DNA from: Haloglomus halophilum
Lineage (GTDB): Archaea > Halobacteriota > Halobacteria > Halobacteriales > Haloarculaceae
Assembly: GCF_024298885.1 (NCBI RefSeq)
Contig: NZ_CP101166.1
Location: forward strand, 3,595,149 to 3,659,148
Direction: 5' to 3'
Length of the DNA: 64,000 nt
This document shows, piece by piece, positions 8,299 through 17,173 of the stretch; positions within the stretch are counted from its first letter, which is position 1, and every line of letters starts with the position of its first letter. Under the pieces are notes generated by a model. The model was not told the DNA's origin. It saw only the letters and a program-made list of their open reading frames with translations, and searched no databases. The position numbers and the translations under genes are program-made.

Positions 8299-9087
8299 AT
8301 GAGCGACTCCGAGAACTCCCCCACCGACGACAGCGGCACCGAGAGCACAGACAGCCCGTCCAGCGGCGCCCCGACGACCGACCGGGCGCGGGACGACCGC
8401 GAGGCGTCCGACCGCGCCGTCGTCCTCGTCTCCGGCGGGATGGACAGCGCGACGGCGGTCTACGAGGCGATGGACCGGGGCTACGAGCCGTTCTTCCTCC
8501 ACACCTCCTACGGGCAGCGCACCGAGGACCGGGAGTTCGCGTGTGCCCGCGAGCTGGCCGACACCGTCGGCGCGGAGTTCCTCCACGTCGAGACCGAACA
8601 CCTGGCACGCATCGGCGCATCCTCGCTCACCGACGAGGAGCTCGAGGTCGCGGACGCGGACCTGGACAGCGACGAGGTTCCGACCTCGTACGTCCCGTTC
8701 CGCAACGCGAACCTGCTGTCGATGGCGGTCTCGTACGCCGAAGCGAACGGCTGTACGGCGGTGTTCATCGGCGCACACGCCGAGGACTTCTCCGGCTATC
8801 CGGACTGCCGTCCGGAGTTCTTCGAGGCGTTCGAACAGGTCGTCGACGTGGGGACGAAACCCGAGACGGACATCGCCATCGAGGCGCCGTTCGTCGAGTG
8901 GTCGAAGACCGACATCGCCGAGCGCGGCCTCGAACTCGCGGTCCCCTACGAGCAGACGTGGTCCTGCTATCGGTCCGAGGAGCCGGCGTGTGGCACCTGC
9001 GACGCCTGTGCGTTCCGGCTCCAGGCGTTCCAGCGCCTCGGCGTTCGCGACCCCATCGACTACGCGGAGCGTCCCGACTACACGTGA
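8299..9087 (+). CDS. queC: 7-cyano-7-deazaguanine (preQ0) synthase QueC
   Basis: 262 aa. After an acidic, low-complexity N-terminal tail of about 38 residues comes the PP-loop VLVSGGMDS (about 42-50) that activates substrate with ATP, then HTSYGQRTEDRE. A terminal zinc-binding Cys set, CYRSEEPACGTCDAC, starts near residue 223. QueC converts 7-carboxy-7-deazaguanine to preQ0, which archaea insert at G15 of tRNA to make archaeosine. No other archaeosine gene is adjacent. The ATG at 8299 is the only one before the conserved core. About 170 bp upstream carry no gene. Confidence 0.93.
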   Translation: MSDSENSPTDDSGTESTDSPSSGAPTTDRARDDREASDRAVVLVSGGMDSATAVYEAMDRGYEPFFLHTSYGQRTEDREFACARELADTVGAEFLHVETEHLARIGASSLTDEELEVADADLDSDEVPTSYVPFRNANLLSMAVSYAEANGCTAVFIGAHAEDFSGYPDCRPEFFEAFEQVVDVGTKPETDIAIEAPFVEWSKTDIAERGLELAVPYEQTWSCYRSEEPACGTCDACAFRLQAFQRLGVRDPIDYAERPDYT

Positions 9088-9170
9088 CCGTGGCACGGGC
9101 CCTGTTCGCCCGCACTGGCCACCATCGCCCCTCGGCAACCTTTTTGGTCGTGTCGGGCGCGCGACCGAGC

Positions 9171-9215
9171 ATGACTGCCGACCCCGCCGTGTCGGGGGGT
9201 GAGCGACGTGGGTGA
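9171..9215 (+). CDS. Possible 14-codon leader ORF overlapping the ACT gene start
   Basis: A TTTTTGG box at 9141-9147 is 28 nt before ATG 9171, the leaderless spacing, while the ACT gene begins at GTG 9199 in another frame. The short frame encodes MTADPAVSGGERRG and stops at 9213-9215, overlapping the ACT start. It could couple translation to the downstream gene. It has no run of a single amino acid that would make it a classical attenuator. Confidence 0.3.
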   Translation: MTADPAVSGGERRG

Positions 9216-9720
9216 CACGTTCGCCTCCATCATGGAGAAGTTCGAGGACAGCCCCAGCCAGCAGGCCGTCGTCAGACTCCTCCTGGCGCGTGGCTTCTCG
9301 GTCAACGAGGACGGCCGTGTCGTCTCGGGCGGCATCGAGATTCCGAACACGGGCATCGCCCGCGAGATCGGCGTCGACCGGCGCGTCGTCGACGCCACCA
9401 CCGACGCCATCCTCGACGACCCCGAACTCGAGCCCATCTTCCGGAACATCACGGCCATCCCGTCGCTGATGGACCTGGCGCCCGTCCTCGACCTGACGGT
9501 CCTCACCGTGTCCGTCTCGGACCCGGAGGCCTCGGGCATCGTCGCCGCCGTCACGGGCATCCTCGCCGACCACGACATCTCCATCCGGCAGACCATCTCC
9601 GAGGACCCGGAGTTCACCAACGACCCCGTCCTGTACGTCATCACCGAGGGTGACCTCCCGGGCGCGGTCATCAACGAGATCCGCGACCTCGAGTTCGTCC
9701 ACCGCATCGAACTGGAGTAA
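9199..9720 (+). CDS. ACT-domain regulator of amino acid metabolism (COG2150-like)
   Basis: 173 aa. The N-terminal half contains a predicted winged-helix-like segment (QQAVVRLLLARGFSV, then NTGIAREIGVDRRVVDATT). The C-terminal half is an ACT domain (LTVLTVSVSDPEASGIVAAV, then DISIRQTISEDPEF), a ligand-sensing fold that usually binds amino acids. The combination matches the archaeal predicted regulators of amino acid metabolism. GTG 9199 follows a GGGGGG ribosome site; GTG 9208 is an alternative. Its targets are not visible here. Confidence 0.85.
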   Translation: MSDVGDTFASIMEKFEDSPSQQAVVRLLLARGFSVNEDGRVVSGGIEIPNTGIAREIGVDRRVVDATTDAILDDPELEPIFRNITAIPSLMDLAPVLDLTVLTVSVSDPEASGIVAAVTGILADHDISIRQTISEDPEFTNDPVLYVITEGDLPGAVINEIRDLEFVHRIELE

Positions 9721-9793
9721 CAGCACGCCGGAGTCTCAAACGGCTCTTTGAGCCTCTACGAGGCTTATGCCGTCCGTCCCACCAGTCCCGCGT

Positions 9794-11125
9794 ATGCGAC
9801 GACGAACCCTCCTGGCCGGCCTCGGCGCCGGCCTCACGACCGCCCTCGCCGGCTGTTTCTCGGATGGCGGGTCGAGTACGCCAGAGTCCCCCAGCGAGAC
9901 GCCACCCACCGACGACGGAACGCCCACCCCGACCGACACCCCTCCGACGGACGACACGACGCCGACCGGCCCCGTCTCCTGGACCGCCTCCGTCGATGGC
10001 GCCGCGGGCGACCCGGTCCACACGGGTGCGACGCTCCGGTACGTCGACGGTTCCGGCCCGGCCCGCGACCGCTGGCTGTTCGTCCCGACCGAGGCCGGGA
10101 CCCTGTACGCTCTCGACCCGGCGACGGGGCAGGACCTGTGGCAGGCCGACCTCGGCAAGCCCGTCCGGGACGTGGTCGTGGCGCCGGACGCCGGCCTCGT
10201 GGTGGCACGCGCGGGGAAGCAGACCCTGGGCGACGACCACCTCGTGCGTGCGTTCGACGCGGGCGGGACCGAACAGTGGACGTTCCCGGGGAGCGCGGAC
10301 GCCTCGCCGTGGGGGCCACTGGAACTCCTCGGCGCCGACGGGGAGCGTGTCTTCGTGGCGAGCCGCGACGACCAGCCCATGAGCAGCGGCGAGACGCTCT
10401 GGTCGCTCGACGCCGGAAACGGCGCGTCGACGTGGACCGGTGAGGTCGGTGACCCGCACAGCGCCGCCGTCACCGGTGAGGCCGTCTTCGTCGCCAGCCG
10501 TCGGGCGGTCGACGCGTTCGCTCGGCCGGACGGCGAGCGGCTGTGGCGCTTCTTCGAGGAGGGTGTCGAGTACCAGTTCGACACGCTCCGGGCCGACGGG
10601 CGGACGGCCTTCTTCGCCACCACGTCGGGAACGAACAGCGGCCACACGCGGGCCATCGCCGCCGACGGGAGCCACGCCTGGCAGCGCCCCCGCTACACCA
10701 CGTCGGTGACGCTCGCCGACGCGCTCTACCTCGGCGGCGGCCCCGTCACGGCCGTCGACCCCGCGAGCGGCGACGAACGCTGGGAGACCCAGGGCGAGTC
10801 GTTCCTTGTCGAGGGGCCCGTCGCGGGCGGTGTCCTGTACGCGGGCGGCGACGGGTTCGCCGCCTACGACACCGAAAGCGGTGACCGGTTGTGGACCTGG
10901 ACCGCCGATGCCGACCTCGTGACGCCAGCGGTCGCCACGGAGATGGCCGTCTACGGGGACACCGGCGGCGGGAACGACGCGCCGAACCGCGTCTACGCCC
11001 GGAACGCGACCGACGGGAGCGAGCGCTGGACGTTCGAGGCCGACCACGGGCTCTCCGATCTCGCCCTCGGCGAGCGCGTCTACGTCTGCGCGGCCGACGG
11101 AACGGTGTACGCGCTCCAGCGCTGA
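9794..11125 (+). CDS. PQQ-type beta-propeller lipoprotein
   Basis: 443 aa from ATG 9794 (MRRRTLLAGLGAG), about 27 nt after a GCTTATGC TATA-like box. The signal ends in LAGC, a lipobox, preceded by arginines, so a Tat-exported lipid-anchored protein is likely. A Thr/Pro/Asp-rich linker follows. The body consists of repeated blades such as GTLYALDPATGQDLW, YDTESGDRLWTW and GTVYALQR, as in BamB-like PQQ-repeat propellers. No quinoprotein active-site set is evident, so binding or scaffolding at the cell surface is more likely than catalysis. Alternative upstream starts would bury the signal. Confidence 0.85.
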   Translation: MRRRTLLAGLGAGLTTALAGCFSDGGSSTPESPSETPPTDDGTPTPTDTPPTDDTTPTGPVSWTASVDGAAGDPVHTGATLRYVDGSGPARDRWLFVPTEAGTLYALDPATGQDLWQADLGKPVRDVVVAPDAGLVVARAGKQTLGDDHLVRAFDAGGTEQWTFPGSADASPWGPLELLGADGERVFVASRDDQPMSSGETLWSLDAGNGASTWTGEVGDPHSAAVTGEAVFVASRRAVDAFARPDGERLWRFFEEGVEYQFDTLRADGRTAFFATTSGTNSGHTRAIAADGSHAWQRPRYTTSVTLADALYLGGGPVTAVDPASGDERWETQGESFLVEGPVAGGVLYAGGDGFAAYDTESGDRLWTWTADADLVTPAVATEMAVYGDTGGGNDAPNRVYARNATDGSERWTFEADHGLSDLALGERVYVCAADGTVYALQR

Positions 11126-11192
11126 GCGGGAGGCGGTGAGCGGGAGGGCGGTGAGCGGGAGGGCGGTGAGCGGGAGGACGGCGAGCGGAAGG
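11121..11192. repeat. Five degenerate tandem copies of a 14-15 bp unit
   Basis: The unit is GGCGGTGAGCGGGAG, with two identical central copies and one to three changes in the outer ones. The array begins at the stop codon of the propeller gene and ends just before the palindrome at 11196. It looks like slipped-strand expansion in a non-coding spacer. Confidence 0.8.
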
Positions 11193-11195
11193 ATC

Positions 11196-11223
11196 GGTAC
11201 GACCCGCGGGTCGTACCGTTTTT
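11196..11223 (+). terminator. Perfect 22-bp palindrome followed by a T-run
   Basis: GGTACGACCC-GC-GGGTCGTACC (11196-11217) is fully self-complementary and followed by GTTTTT. This is the form of a stem-loop terminator for the propeller gene. The TTTTTGC also sits about 25 nt before GTG 11248 and may serve as TATA box for the next gene, in which case the palindrome would act as an operator. Confidence 0.6.
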
Positions 11224-11247
11224 GCACGGCCGCGCCGTGGTCCGCCC

Positions 11248-11895
11248 GTGAGTGACCACGACGGGAGCGACCCGGACGCCACCGACGGGCAGCCGGACGA
11301 CCCCGACGCCTACCGGACGCTCGGGGGACGGGGGCGCGCCGAGTTCACCGTCAACGGCTCGGAGTTCATCGGCCACACGGCGCCCGCCGCGACCGTCGAC
11401 GAGGCCGAGTCGTTCGTCGCGGAGATCCGCGAGGCGTTCCCCGACGCCACCCACAACGTGCCGGCCTACCGCGTCAACGCCGACCCCTTCCGCGAGTACA
11501 GCAGCGACGACGGCGAGCCCTCGGGGTCGGCTGGCAAGCCCATCCTGAACGTTCTGCAGGGCCAGGAGGTGGAGGACGCCGCCGTCGTGGTCACGCGCTA
11601 CTACGGCGGGACGAATCTCGGTGTGGGCGGGCTGGTCCGTGCGTACTCGCGGGCGGCGAAGGAGGCCATCACGGACGCGGGCGTGACGTGGACCGTCCCC
11701 CACGAGCGACTCGTCGCGACCGTGGAGTACGACGACAGCGGGACCGTCCGGGGGCTGCTGGAGTCGGCAGATGTCGAGTTCGAGGCCAGCTACGAGGCCG
11801 AGGTCCGGTTCGACGCCCGCGTTCCCGCCCGCGAAATCGAGGACCTGCGAGACCGCCTGCTCTCGGCGACGAGCGGGCGGGTGGAACTGGATTGA
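11248..11895 (+). CDS. IMPACT/YigZ family protein (UPF0029)
   Basis: 215 aa from GTG 11248. The family core is clear: ATHNVPAYRVN, then DGEPSGSAGKPILNVLQGQ, then VVVTRYYGGTNLGVGGLVRAY. The C-terminal part (VEYDDSGTVRGLLES) matches the DUF1949-like ferredoxin-fold domain of YigZ. Members bind nucleic acid or ribosomes; the eukaryotic IMPACT protein modulates the Gcn2 stress kinase. The archaeal role is not established. The N-terminal 25 residues are an acidic halophilic extension. Confidence 0.88.
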   Translation: MSDHDGSDPDATDGQPDDPDAYRTLGGRGRAEFTVNGSEFIGHTAPAATVDEAESFVAEIREAFPDATHNVPAYRVNADPFREYSSDDGEPSGSAGKPILNVLQGQEVEDAAVVVTRYYGGTNLGVGGLVRAYSRAAKEAITDAGVTWTVPHERLVATVEYDDSGTVRGLLESADVEFEASYEAEVRFDARVPAREIEDLRDRLLSATSGRVELD

Positions 11896-11987
11896 GCCCG
11901 GAGTTGGCGGATTAGTCGGGAAAGCTGTCTACTGTCCGTCTCAACTCCCGATTCTTGCCGAATATCTGGGGGAGTCTTCCTCTCCGT

Positions 11988-12662
11988 TCACTTCGTCCCG
12001 AACGCCCGGTCGCCGGCGTCGCCGAGCCCGGGCACGATGTAGCCGTCGTCGTCGAGCCGTTCGTCGACCGCGACGGTCAGCAGGTCGGCCGACGGGACGG
12101 CCTCGCGGACGTGGACGAGGCCGTCGGGTGCGGAGACAGCTGAGAGTGCGAGGACGCGTTCCGGGTCCGCGTCGGCAGTCACCTCCTCCAGGACGGCCGC
12201 CATCGTCGACCCCGTGGCGAGCATCGGGTCCGCGACGATGACGGTGTCCTCGGGGGTGAGTTCGGGGAGCTTGACGTAGTCGACGGAGATGGGGAAGTTG
12301 CCGTCCGCGTCCATCCCGGCGGACTCGTCGCGCCCGGCGCTGACGATGCCCTGCCGGGCCTGCGGGAACGCCTTGAGCAGCCCCTCGACGAACGGTGTCG
12401 CGGCCCGGAGGACGTTCACGATGACCACGTCGTCGAGGCCCTTCACGCGCTCGCCGGTCGTGTCGGCCAGCGGGGTCGTGATGGAGACGTACTCGGTGTC
12501 CATCATGCCGTCGATGATCTCGTAGCCACAGATGCGCCCCAGCTTCACGAGTCCGTTCCGGAACGCTACCTGCTCGGTATCGGCCGACCGGAGGTCGCTC
12601 AGCGTGTGCTTCGCCAGCGAGTGGGTGATGACGTACGCGTCGTCACGGTCCTCGATAGGCAT
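11988..12662 (-). CDS. upp: Uracil phosphoribosyltransferase
   Basis: 224 aa. Converts uracil and PRPP to UMP in pyrimidine salvage. The PRPP-binding signature [14 protein letters not shown] is at about residues 140-153, and the C-terminal uracil-binding [18 protein letters not shown] is intact. Length and start ([19 protein letters not shown]) match the family. It stands alone, convergent with the IMPACT gene, with about 90 bp of featureless spacer. Confidence 0.95.
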   Translation of the reverse strand: MPIEDRDDAYVITHSLAKHTLSDLRSADTEQVAFRNGLVKLGRICGYEIIDGMMDTEYVSITTPLADTTGERVKGLDDVVIVNVLRAATPFVEGLLKAFPQARQGIVSAGRDESAGMDADGNFPISVDYVKLPELTPEDTVIVADPMLATGSTMAAVLEEVTADADPERVLALSAVSAPDGLVHVREAVPSADLLTVAVDERLDDDGYIVPGLGDAGDRAFGTK

Positions 12663-12867
12663 ATCCGAATCGGGACGCGCCGAGGGCTTAACATGAGGGG
12701 TCCCGGCCGCTCCGGACTTCCCACGAGGGTCACGGCCCTGGCCGCTCGGAGAGGTGCGCGCCCCGGGGAGCGGTGCCGTGGCGGGTGTCCCGTGCCGAGT
12801 GCGCTGCGGCGTACGAGCGTCGGACTACTGGCAACACGTATTAGGCCGGAAACCGAAGCGGGTACCG

Positions 12868-13569
12868 ATGGAAGAGAGCGTCTCCGGGTTCAGGGAACGT
12901 GGTACCTGGAGCGACATCGTGGAGCACGGCGAACGTATCACGCGGGCACTCCGGGACCTGGCCGGGGGAGAGGTCGAGATCGACGACGACGCACTGGTCG
13001 AGTGGGACGAGTGGCGCCCGAAACACGACGAGCGGCTGGACGAACACGTCAACGAGAAGACGGCCGAGCAGGCCAGCGTCAACGAGGGGGCCGGCGAGAA
13101 GGCCGGCAAGGACCCCGACGAGGACATCCAGGCCGCTGGCGAGCAGCTCGCCGAATCGTACGAGAAGCTCGACGACCCGGACGAGGCCGTCGAGAAGGCC
13201 GCCGACTCCGTCAGCTACATCGCCCGCGCAGCGGACTCGGCCAGCCGCAAGGCCATCCGCCGGGTCGAGGGGGCCGTCTACAAGAACGTCATGACGCGTA
13301 TCGCGCCGTACTACTTCGACAACGAGCTCGTCAGCGCCAACGTCTCCCGGGTGGGACGCAGCGACGACGCGGACTACGAACTCGAGGTGAACGTCAACGA
13401 CGACGACCTGAAGATCCGCGTCTCGAACCGGCTGGCGGACTACGAGAGCGACGTGGACCGCTGGCACGTGGACACGCCGAAGGAGACGGAGTCGGCCGTG
13501 GCCGCCGAGGGCGTCGAACCCCCGACCGAGGACGAGACGGAGGGACGCTCCCGGCCGGACACCAACTGA
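12868..13569 (+). CDS. Haloarchaeal conserved protein (DUF5828-like)
   Basis: 233 aa, very acidic, no signal or membrane segment. The N-terminal block MEESVSGFRERGTWSDIVEH and the C-terminal block RIAPYYFDNELVSANVSRV look conserved. Between them lies a charged, probably helical region rich in Glu, Asp, Lys and Ala. The family name is from memory of similar haloarchaeal proteins and should be treated as tentative; no function is known. The 200 bp upstream are non-coding, with TATTAGG at about 12839 as a TATA candidate. Confidence 0.7.
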   Translation: MEESVSGFRERGTWSDIVEHGERITRALRDLAGGEVEIDDDALVEWDEWRPKHDERLDEHVNEKTAEQASVNEGAGEKAGKDPDEDIQAAGEQLAESYEKLDDPDEAVEKAADSVSYIARAADSASRKAIRRVEGAVYKNVMTRIAPYYFDNELVSANVSRVGRSDDADYELEVNVNDDDLKIRVSNRLADYESDVDRWHVDTPKETESAVAAEGVEPPTEDETEGRSRPDTN

Positions 13570-13677
13570 CGCCCGACGGCCGTCGTGCTGTTCGTCGGGA
13601 CCGCCCTGGGGTGCAGGTGACGGGGCCGACGCCGAGGGAGGAACCATGACACCGGGAGCATCGAGTGAACGAACCGC

Positions 13678-14085
13678 TCAGACCCCGGCCAGCACCGCGG
13701 CCGCGTAGACGAGCGCGGTCAGTGCCGCGCCCGCCGCGAGCCCGAGAAGAGTCAGGTGGAGTGCGTACGTCCGGTCCTGCTCACGGGCCGTCGATGGCTC
13801 GACCATCCCGGTGCCGCCGTCCGTGGCCGTGTCGCGGAAATCGTAGCGCCCCTGGAGCGCGAGCGTCACGCAGAACGAGCGGCGGGCCTGCAACCCCCAT
13901 TCGATGGCCACCGAGAACGGGACGAACAGCCCCAGCAGGAGGAGCGTCGGGAGATTACTCACGAGGACGAAGGCCGCGTAGCCGATGGCTCCGGCGAACG
14001 AGACCAGTGCGACCAGGCCCCGCTCGCGGCGGGCAGCGGGGCCGATGTTGCAGACACCGGGTCGGTAGGCGGAGGGGGCCGTCAC
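13678..14085 (-). CDS. Small four-helix membrane protein, copy 1 of a tandem pair
   Basis: 135 aa. Two hydrophobic helices (LVALVSFAGAIGYAAFVLV and LPTLLLLGLFVPFSVAIEW) are followed by a short cytoplasmic-type segment and two more at the C-terminus. The segment LLGLFVPFSVAIE aligns with LAGLFVPLSLGTE in the next gene (14158-14472), so the two are paralogs. Copy 1 has an extra N-terminal CNIGPAARRERG motif. Function unknown. Confidence 0.65.
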   Translation of the reverse strand: MTAPSAYRPGVCNIGPAARRERGLVALVSFAGAIGYAAFVLVSNLPTLLLLGLFVPFSVAIEWGLQARRSFCVTLALQGRYDFRDTATDGGTGMVEPSTAREQDRTYALHLTLLGLAAGAALTALVYAAAVLAGV

Positions 14086-14157
14086 AGGAGAGTGGAGGGG
14101 CTGGATGCCCTTGAGTGGTGGCGTGACACCGGCGTCATCGACAGCAGGTAGCAGGGC

Positions 14158-14472
14158 TCAGGGGACCAGTGCCCTGGCGACGAACACCACCATCCCGGTC
14201 GCCACGACCCCCACGACGATTCCCAGGCCCGTCGCGAGGGCGTCGGCCCGGGTGTTGACCGGCCCCCGGTGGGCGGCTCGGACGGCCGATTCCGTCCCCA
14301 GCGAGAGCGGCACGAACAGCCCGGCCAGCAGCGCCACCGGAACGCCCGAAAGCGCGACGGCGACAGCGTAGCCGACAGCCGCGAGGAACGCCGCCGCACC
14401 GCGGTGGTGGTGTTCACTGTATGTGGCTTCGGGCGCCCTGAACGGAATATTATTCGGACTACTCGTGGACAT
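14158..14472 (-). CDS. Small membrane protein, copy 2 of a tandem pair
   Basis: 104 aa. Shares with its neighbour the GYA-hydrophobic-GLFVP core (FLAAVGYAVAVALSGVPVAL, then LAGLFVPLSLGTE). It ends in one further hydrophobic helix. TTAA at about 14497 is roughly 25 nt before ATG 14472, consistent with a leaderless transcript. A His-rich patch (SEHHHRG) precedes the first helix. Function unknown; probably arose by tandem duplication with the gene at 13678. Confidence 0.65.
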   Translation of the reverse strand: MSTSSPNNIPFRAPEATYSEHHHRGAAAFLAAVGYAVAVALSGVPVALLAGLFVPLSLGTESAVRAAHRGPVNTRADALATGLGIVVGVVATGMVVFVARALVP

Positions 14473-14647
14473 ACACAGCTATTATATCGCAATTCCACTT
14501 AATTCGTTCGGAAAGGCAAGGATCTCTTGATGGCTCCTTCCGTCCCGATGAACGGTCAGTTCGAGACGCGATTACTGGACGAACTGGTTCGGAAGGTCTC
14601 CCGTTCCGGACCGCAACGCCTTCCGCAGCGGGGGCGCGAGTGCGCGT

Positions 14648-15466
14648 ATGGTACTCCCCTCCGGGTTCGCGCTCCCGCCGGTCCCCTATCTGCTGGCGCT
14701 CGCGGTCGCCGCTGCGGTCGCCGGGGCTGCCCTCCATCTGACCCGACCGCGTGTCACGTCGCGTGTCGTGGTGGCGTTCACGCCGTGGATGGTCGTCGGG
14801 GCCTCGCTGTACGCACTGTTCCAGGTCGACGCCGTGCCGGCGGTGGTCCGACCGCTCGTCGGCGCGCCGGCGGTCTACGTGGCCACCTTCTCGGTCGCGG
14901 GGCTGGTGTGGGCAGCGGCGAGCCCCTTCCCCGCCGACGAGTGGGACCTGCCCTCGGCACCGAGTCTCCTCCTGTTGACCGGAACCCTGACCGCCGGGGG
15001 CGTCGTCGGGACCGCGCTCCGGGTCGGGATGGGCCGTGGCGGCCTCCTGCTGGGGCCGCCGCTGGCGGCACTGGTCGTCTCGCTCGTCGTCGCGACGGCC
15101 GTCTGGGTCGTCGCCGCCACCTCCAGCGAGGACGCGGCAGCCGCATCGAGCGTCGGGTGGCTGGTCGTGGTCGGGCACACGCTGGACGGCATCTCGACGG
15201 CCGTGGGGTCGACGCTGGGCTTCGCGGAGCAGACGCCGCTCTCACGGCTCCTCATCGAGCTGGGCGGCGGCCTCGTGTCGCTCCCGTTCCTCGGGCCGGC
15301 GTGGCTGTTCGTGCTGGTGAAGATCGCGCTCGCCACGTTCATCCTCGTCTTCATCGGCGAGTTCGCCGCCGAGGAGCCCCAGCGTGGCTACCTGCTGCTC
15401 GGCGGCGTGGCGGCGGTCGGACTGGGTCCGGGAGCACACAACGTCGTGCTGTTCATGATCGCGTAG
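14648..15466 (+). CDS. DUF63 family membrane protein
   Basis: 272 aa with about seven hydrophobic segments. Two diagnostic motifs of the archaeal DUF63 family are present: HTLDGISTAVGSTLGFAEQT (about 178-197) and AVGLGPGAHNVVL near the C-terminus. Function is unknown; the polar residues within these membrane motifs suggest transport or a membrane enzyme. It precedes the EamA transporter by about 90 bp in the same direction. Confidence 0.88.
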   Translation: MVLPSGFALPPVPYLLALAVAAAVAGAALHLTRPRVTSRVVVAFTPWMVVGASLYALFQVDAVPAVVRPLVGAPAVYVATFSVAGLVWAAASPFPADEWDLPSAPSLLLLTGTLTAGGVVGTALRVGMGRGGLLLGPPLAALVVSLVVATAVWVVAATSSEDAAAASSVGWLVVVGHTLDGISTAVGSTLGFAEQTPLSRLLIELGGGLVSLPFLGPAWLFVLVKIALATFILVFIGEFAAEEPQRGYLLLGGVAAVGLGPGAHNVVLFMIA

Positions 15467-15559
15467 CGACCGGAGCTCGTCTCGCCATCGAGAATCCCGC
15501 CGCGTCCGCCTCGGCCGGTCGGGTGGGGTTTATCATCGCCTGCAGCCGGAGCGGTAGCC

Positions 15560-16585
15560 GTGGGACGCATCGCCGACCCCGTCGACGCCCTCGCCGACCG
15601 GACGCCGCCGCTGCTCGCGCTCGTGGTCGCCGTCGCGGCCGTCTCGACGAGCGCCGTCCTCGTCCGGTGGACGAGCGCCGGCTCGACGGTGACGGCCTTC
15701 TACCGGGTCCTGTTCACGACGCTCCTGCTCGTGCCGCTGGCGGGCACCCGCTACGGTACCGCGTTCCGGCGGCTCGCGCCTCGGGACGGGCTCATCGCCG
15801 CGGTGACGGGCGTCGCCCTCGCCGTCCACTTCGCCGCGTGGTTCGAGTCGCTCCGGTGGACCTCGGTCGCGGCCTCGGTGACGCTCGTGCAGGCCCAGCC
15901 GGCCTTCGTCGCGGTCGGCGCGTGGCTCCTCCTCGACGAGCGGGTCGGTCGGCGGACGGCGCTGGGCGTGGCCGTCGCCATCGGCGGGATGGCCCTGCTC
16001 TCGGCGGGGGACCTCGTCTCGGGAGCGGTGGTCACCGGCGAGCGACCGCTGTACGGCAACGGGCTGGCCATCCTGGGGGCGGCCGCCGCCGCGGCCTACG
16101 TACTCGTCGGGCGGTCCCTCCGACAGCGGGTACCCCTGCTCCCGTACGTGACCGTGGTGTACGCCGCGTGTGCGATGGCGCTGCTGGCCACCGTCGTCGG
16201 GGGCGCGGTCGGTGCGGCGAGTGGTGAGGGGATGGGCGCCGCAGTGGCCGCGAGCCTGTTCGACCACCCGCCGCGCGACTGGCTCCTGTTCATCGCGATG
16301 GCCATCGGTCCCGGGCTGCTCGGACACACGGTCATCAACTGGGCGCTGGCACACGTCGAGTCATCGGTCGTCAGCGTCTCCCTGCTGGGCGAACCCATCG
16401 GGGCGACGCTGCTGGGGGTGCTCCTGCTCGGTGAACGGGTCGGCGCGGTCACGCTCGTCGGCGGGGCCATCGTGCTCGCGGGAGTCGCGCTCACGGTGCG
16501 GGCCAGGGAGGACGCCGACGACGCCGGAAGTGACCTGGACCCGGCGGGCCCCCACGGCGACGAGCCACCCGACTCCCCCGAGTGA
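15560..16585 (+). CDS. EamA/DMT superfamily transporter
   Basis: 341 aa from GTG 15560. Ten hydrophobic segments form two EamA repeats; SLLGEPIGATLLGVLLLGE near residue 275 and the matching SVTLVQAQPAFVAVGAWLLL in the first half are the typical repeat signatures. Such proteins export amino acids or other metabolites. The C-terminal tail is acidic. The DUF63 gene upstream and the DUF123 gene downstream give no substrate hint. Confidence 0.88.
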   Translation: MGRIADPVDALADRTPPLLALVVAVAAVSTSAVLVRWTSAGSTVTAFYRVLFTTLLLVPLAGTRYGTAFRRLAPRDGLIAAVTGVALAVHFAAWFESLRWTSVAASVTLVQAQPAFVAVGAWLLLDERVGRRTALGVAVAIGGMALLSAGDLVSGAVVTGERPLYGNGLAILGAAAAAAYVLVGRSLRQRVPLLPYVTVVYAACAMALLATVVGGAVGAASGEGMGAAVAASLFDHPPRDWLLFIAMAIGPGLLGHTVINWALAHVESSVVSVSLLGEPIGATLLGVLLLGERVGAVTLVGGAIVLAGVALTVRAREDADDAGSDLDPAGPHGDEPPDSPE

Positions 16586-16591
16586 GCGGAG

Positions 16592-17062
16592 TCATCTCGC
16601 GGCGTCGTGTGCCGTCCGGACCGCAGCCAGGGCCCGCTCGCGCGTGCCGAAGTGGGCGAGGTGGCTCCCACAGTCACAGTCCGACGCGCCGAACCCCTCG
16701 ACCGGTCCTGACGGGAGCCGCTGGGCGACCGCGCACTCGATGTCGGCGCCCGGCGACGTGACCACCTCCCGCAGCGCCGCGTCGCGGTGACCGAGCAGGT
16801 AGTCGACGTGCCAGTGGCGGGTGTCCCGTTCGCCGGCCGCGAGCTCTCGGTGGCGCTCGACCCGCGCGAAGCCGCCGCTCCCCAGCGCGCTCCCCGTGTA
16901 GGCGTACCAGCCAGCCGGGAACTCCCGGGCCCCGAGCGCACCGACCTCGATACCGGTCGCGGCCGGGAGCACGACCAGGAGCGTGTAGGTTCCGCCCGGC
17001 TCCGAGCCGTGCGGCTCCGAGCTGTCCGGCCCCGAGCCGTCCGGCCTATCACCTGTCGTCAC
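16592..17062 (-). CDS. DUF123 / GIY-YIG-like protein
   Basis: About 156 aa if started at GTG 17062; an ATG at 17170 would add 36 residues but lies within an inverted repeat. The core GTYTLLVVLP, then GWYAYTGSALGSGGFARVERH, RHWHVDYLL and CDCGSHLAHFG matches the archaeal DUF123 family (COG1833), related to the GIY-YIG nuclease fold and sometimes fused to endonuclease III. A short Gly-Ser-Glu-Pro repeat lies before the core. DNA-related activity is inferred only from the fold. Confidence 0.8.
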   Translation of the reverse strand: MTTGDRPDGSGPDSSEPHGSEPGGTYTLLVVLPAATGIEVGALGAREFPAGWYAYTGSALGSGGFARVERHRELAAGERDTRHWHVDYLLGHRDAALREVVTSPGADIECAVAQRLPSGPVEGFGASDCDCGSHLAHFGTRERALAAVRTAHDAAR

Positions 17063-17157
17063 GGGCCCATCGACGGCCGCCCGGGGCTTCAGGCCTCCCC
17101 TCCGTCGACCGGGACTCCGGCGCTGCGCGCTCGGTATCCCGCCGGTACATCTAATGC

Positions 17158-17173
17158 GGTATGCTACCATACC
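17158..17173. promoter_or_regulatory. Inverted repeat GGTATG-CTAC-CATACC
   Basis: Perfect 6-bp arms with a 4-bp spacer in the divergent region between the DUF123 gene and the carboxylase operon. The position suggests an operator for either side. Its presence argues that the far-upstream ATG of the DUF123 gene is not the real start. Confidence 0.4.

Noticed and set aside
13645-13707. 20-codon frame with a GGGAGG ribosome site
   Set aside because: It overlaps the end of the convergent membrane-protein gene, has no conserved content, and the translation (MTPGASSERTAQTP) is low-complexity.
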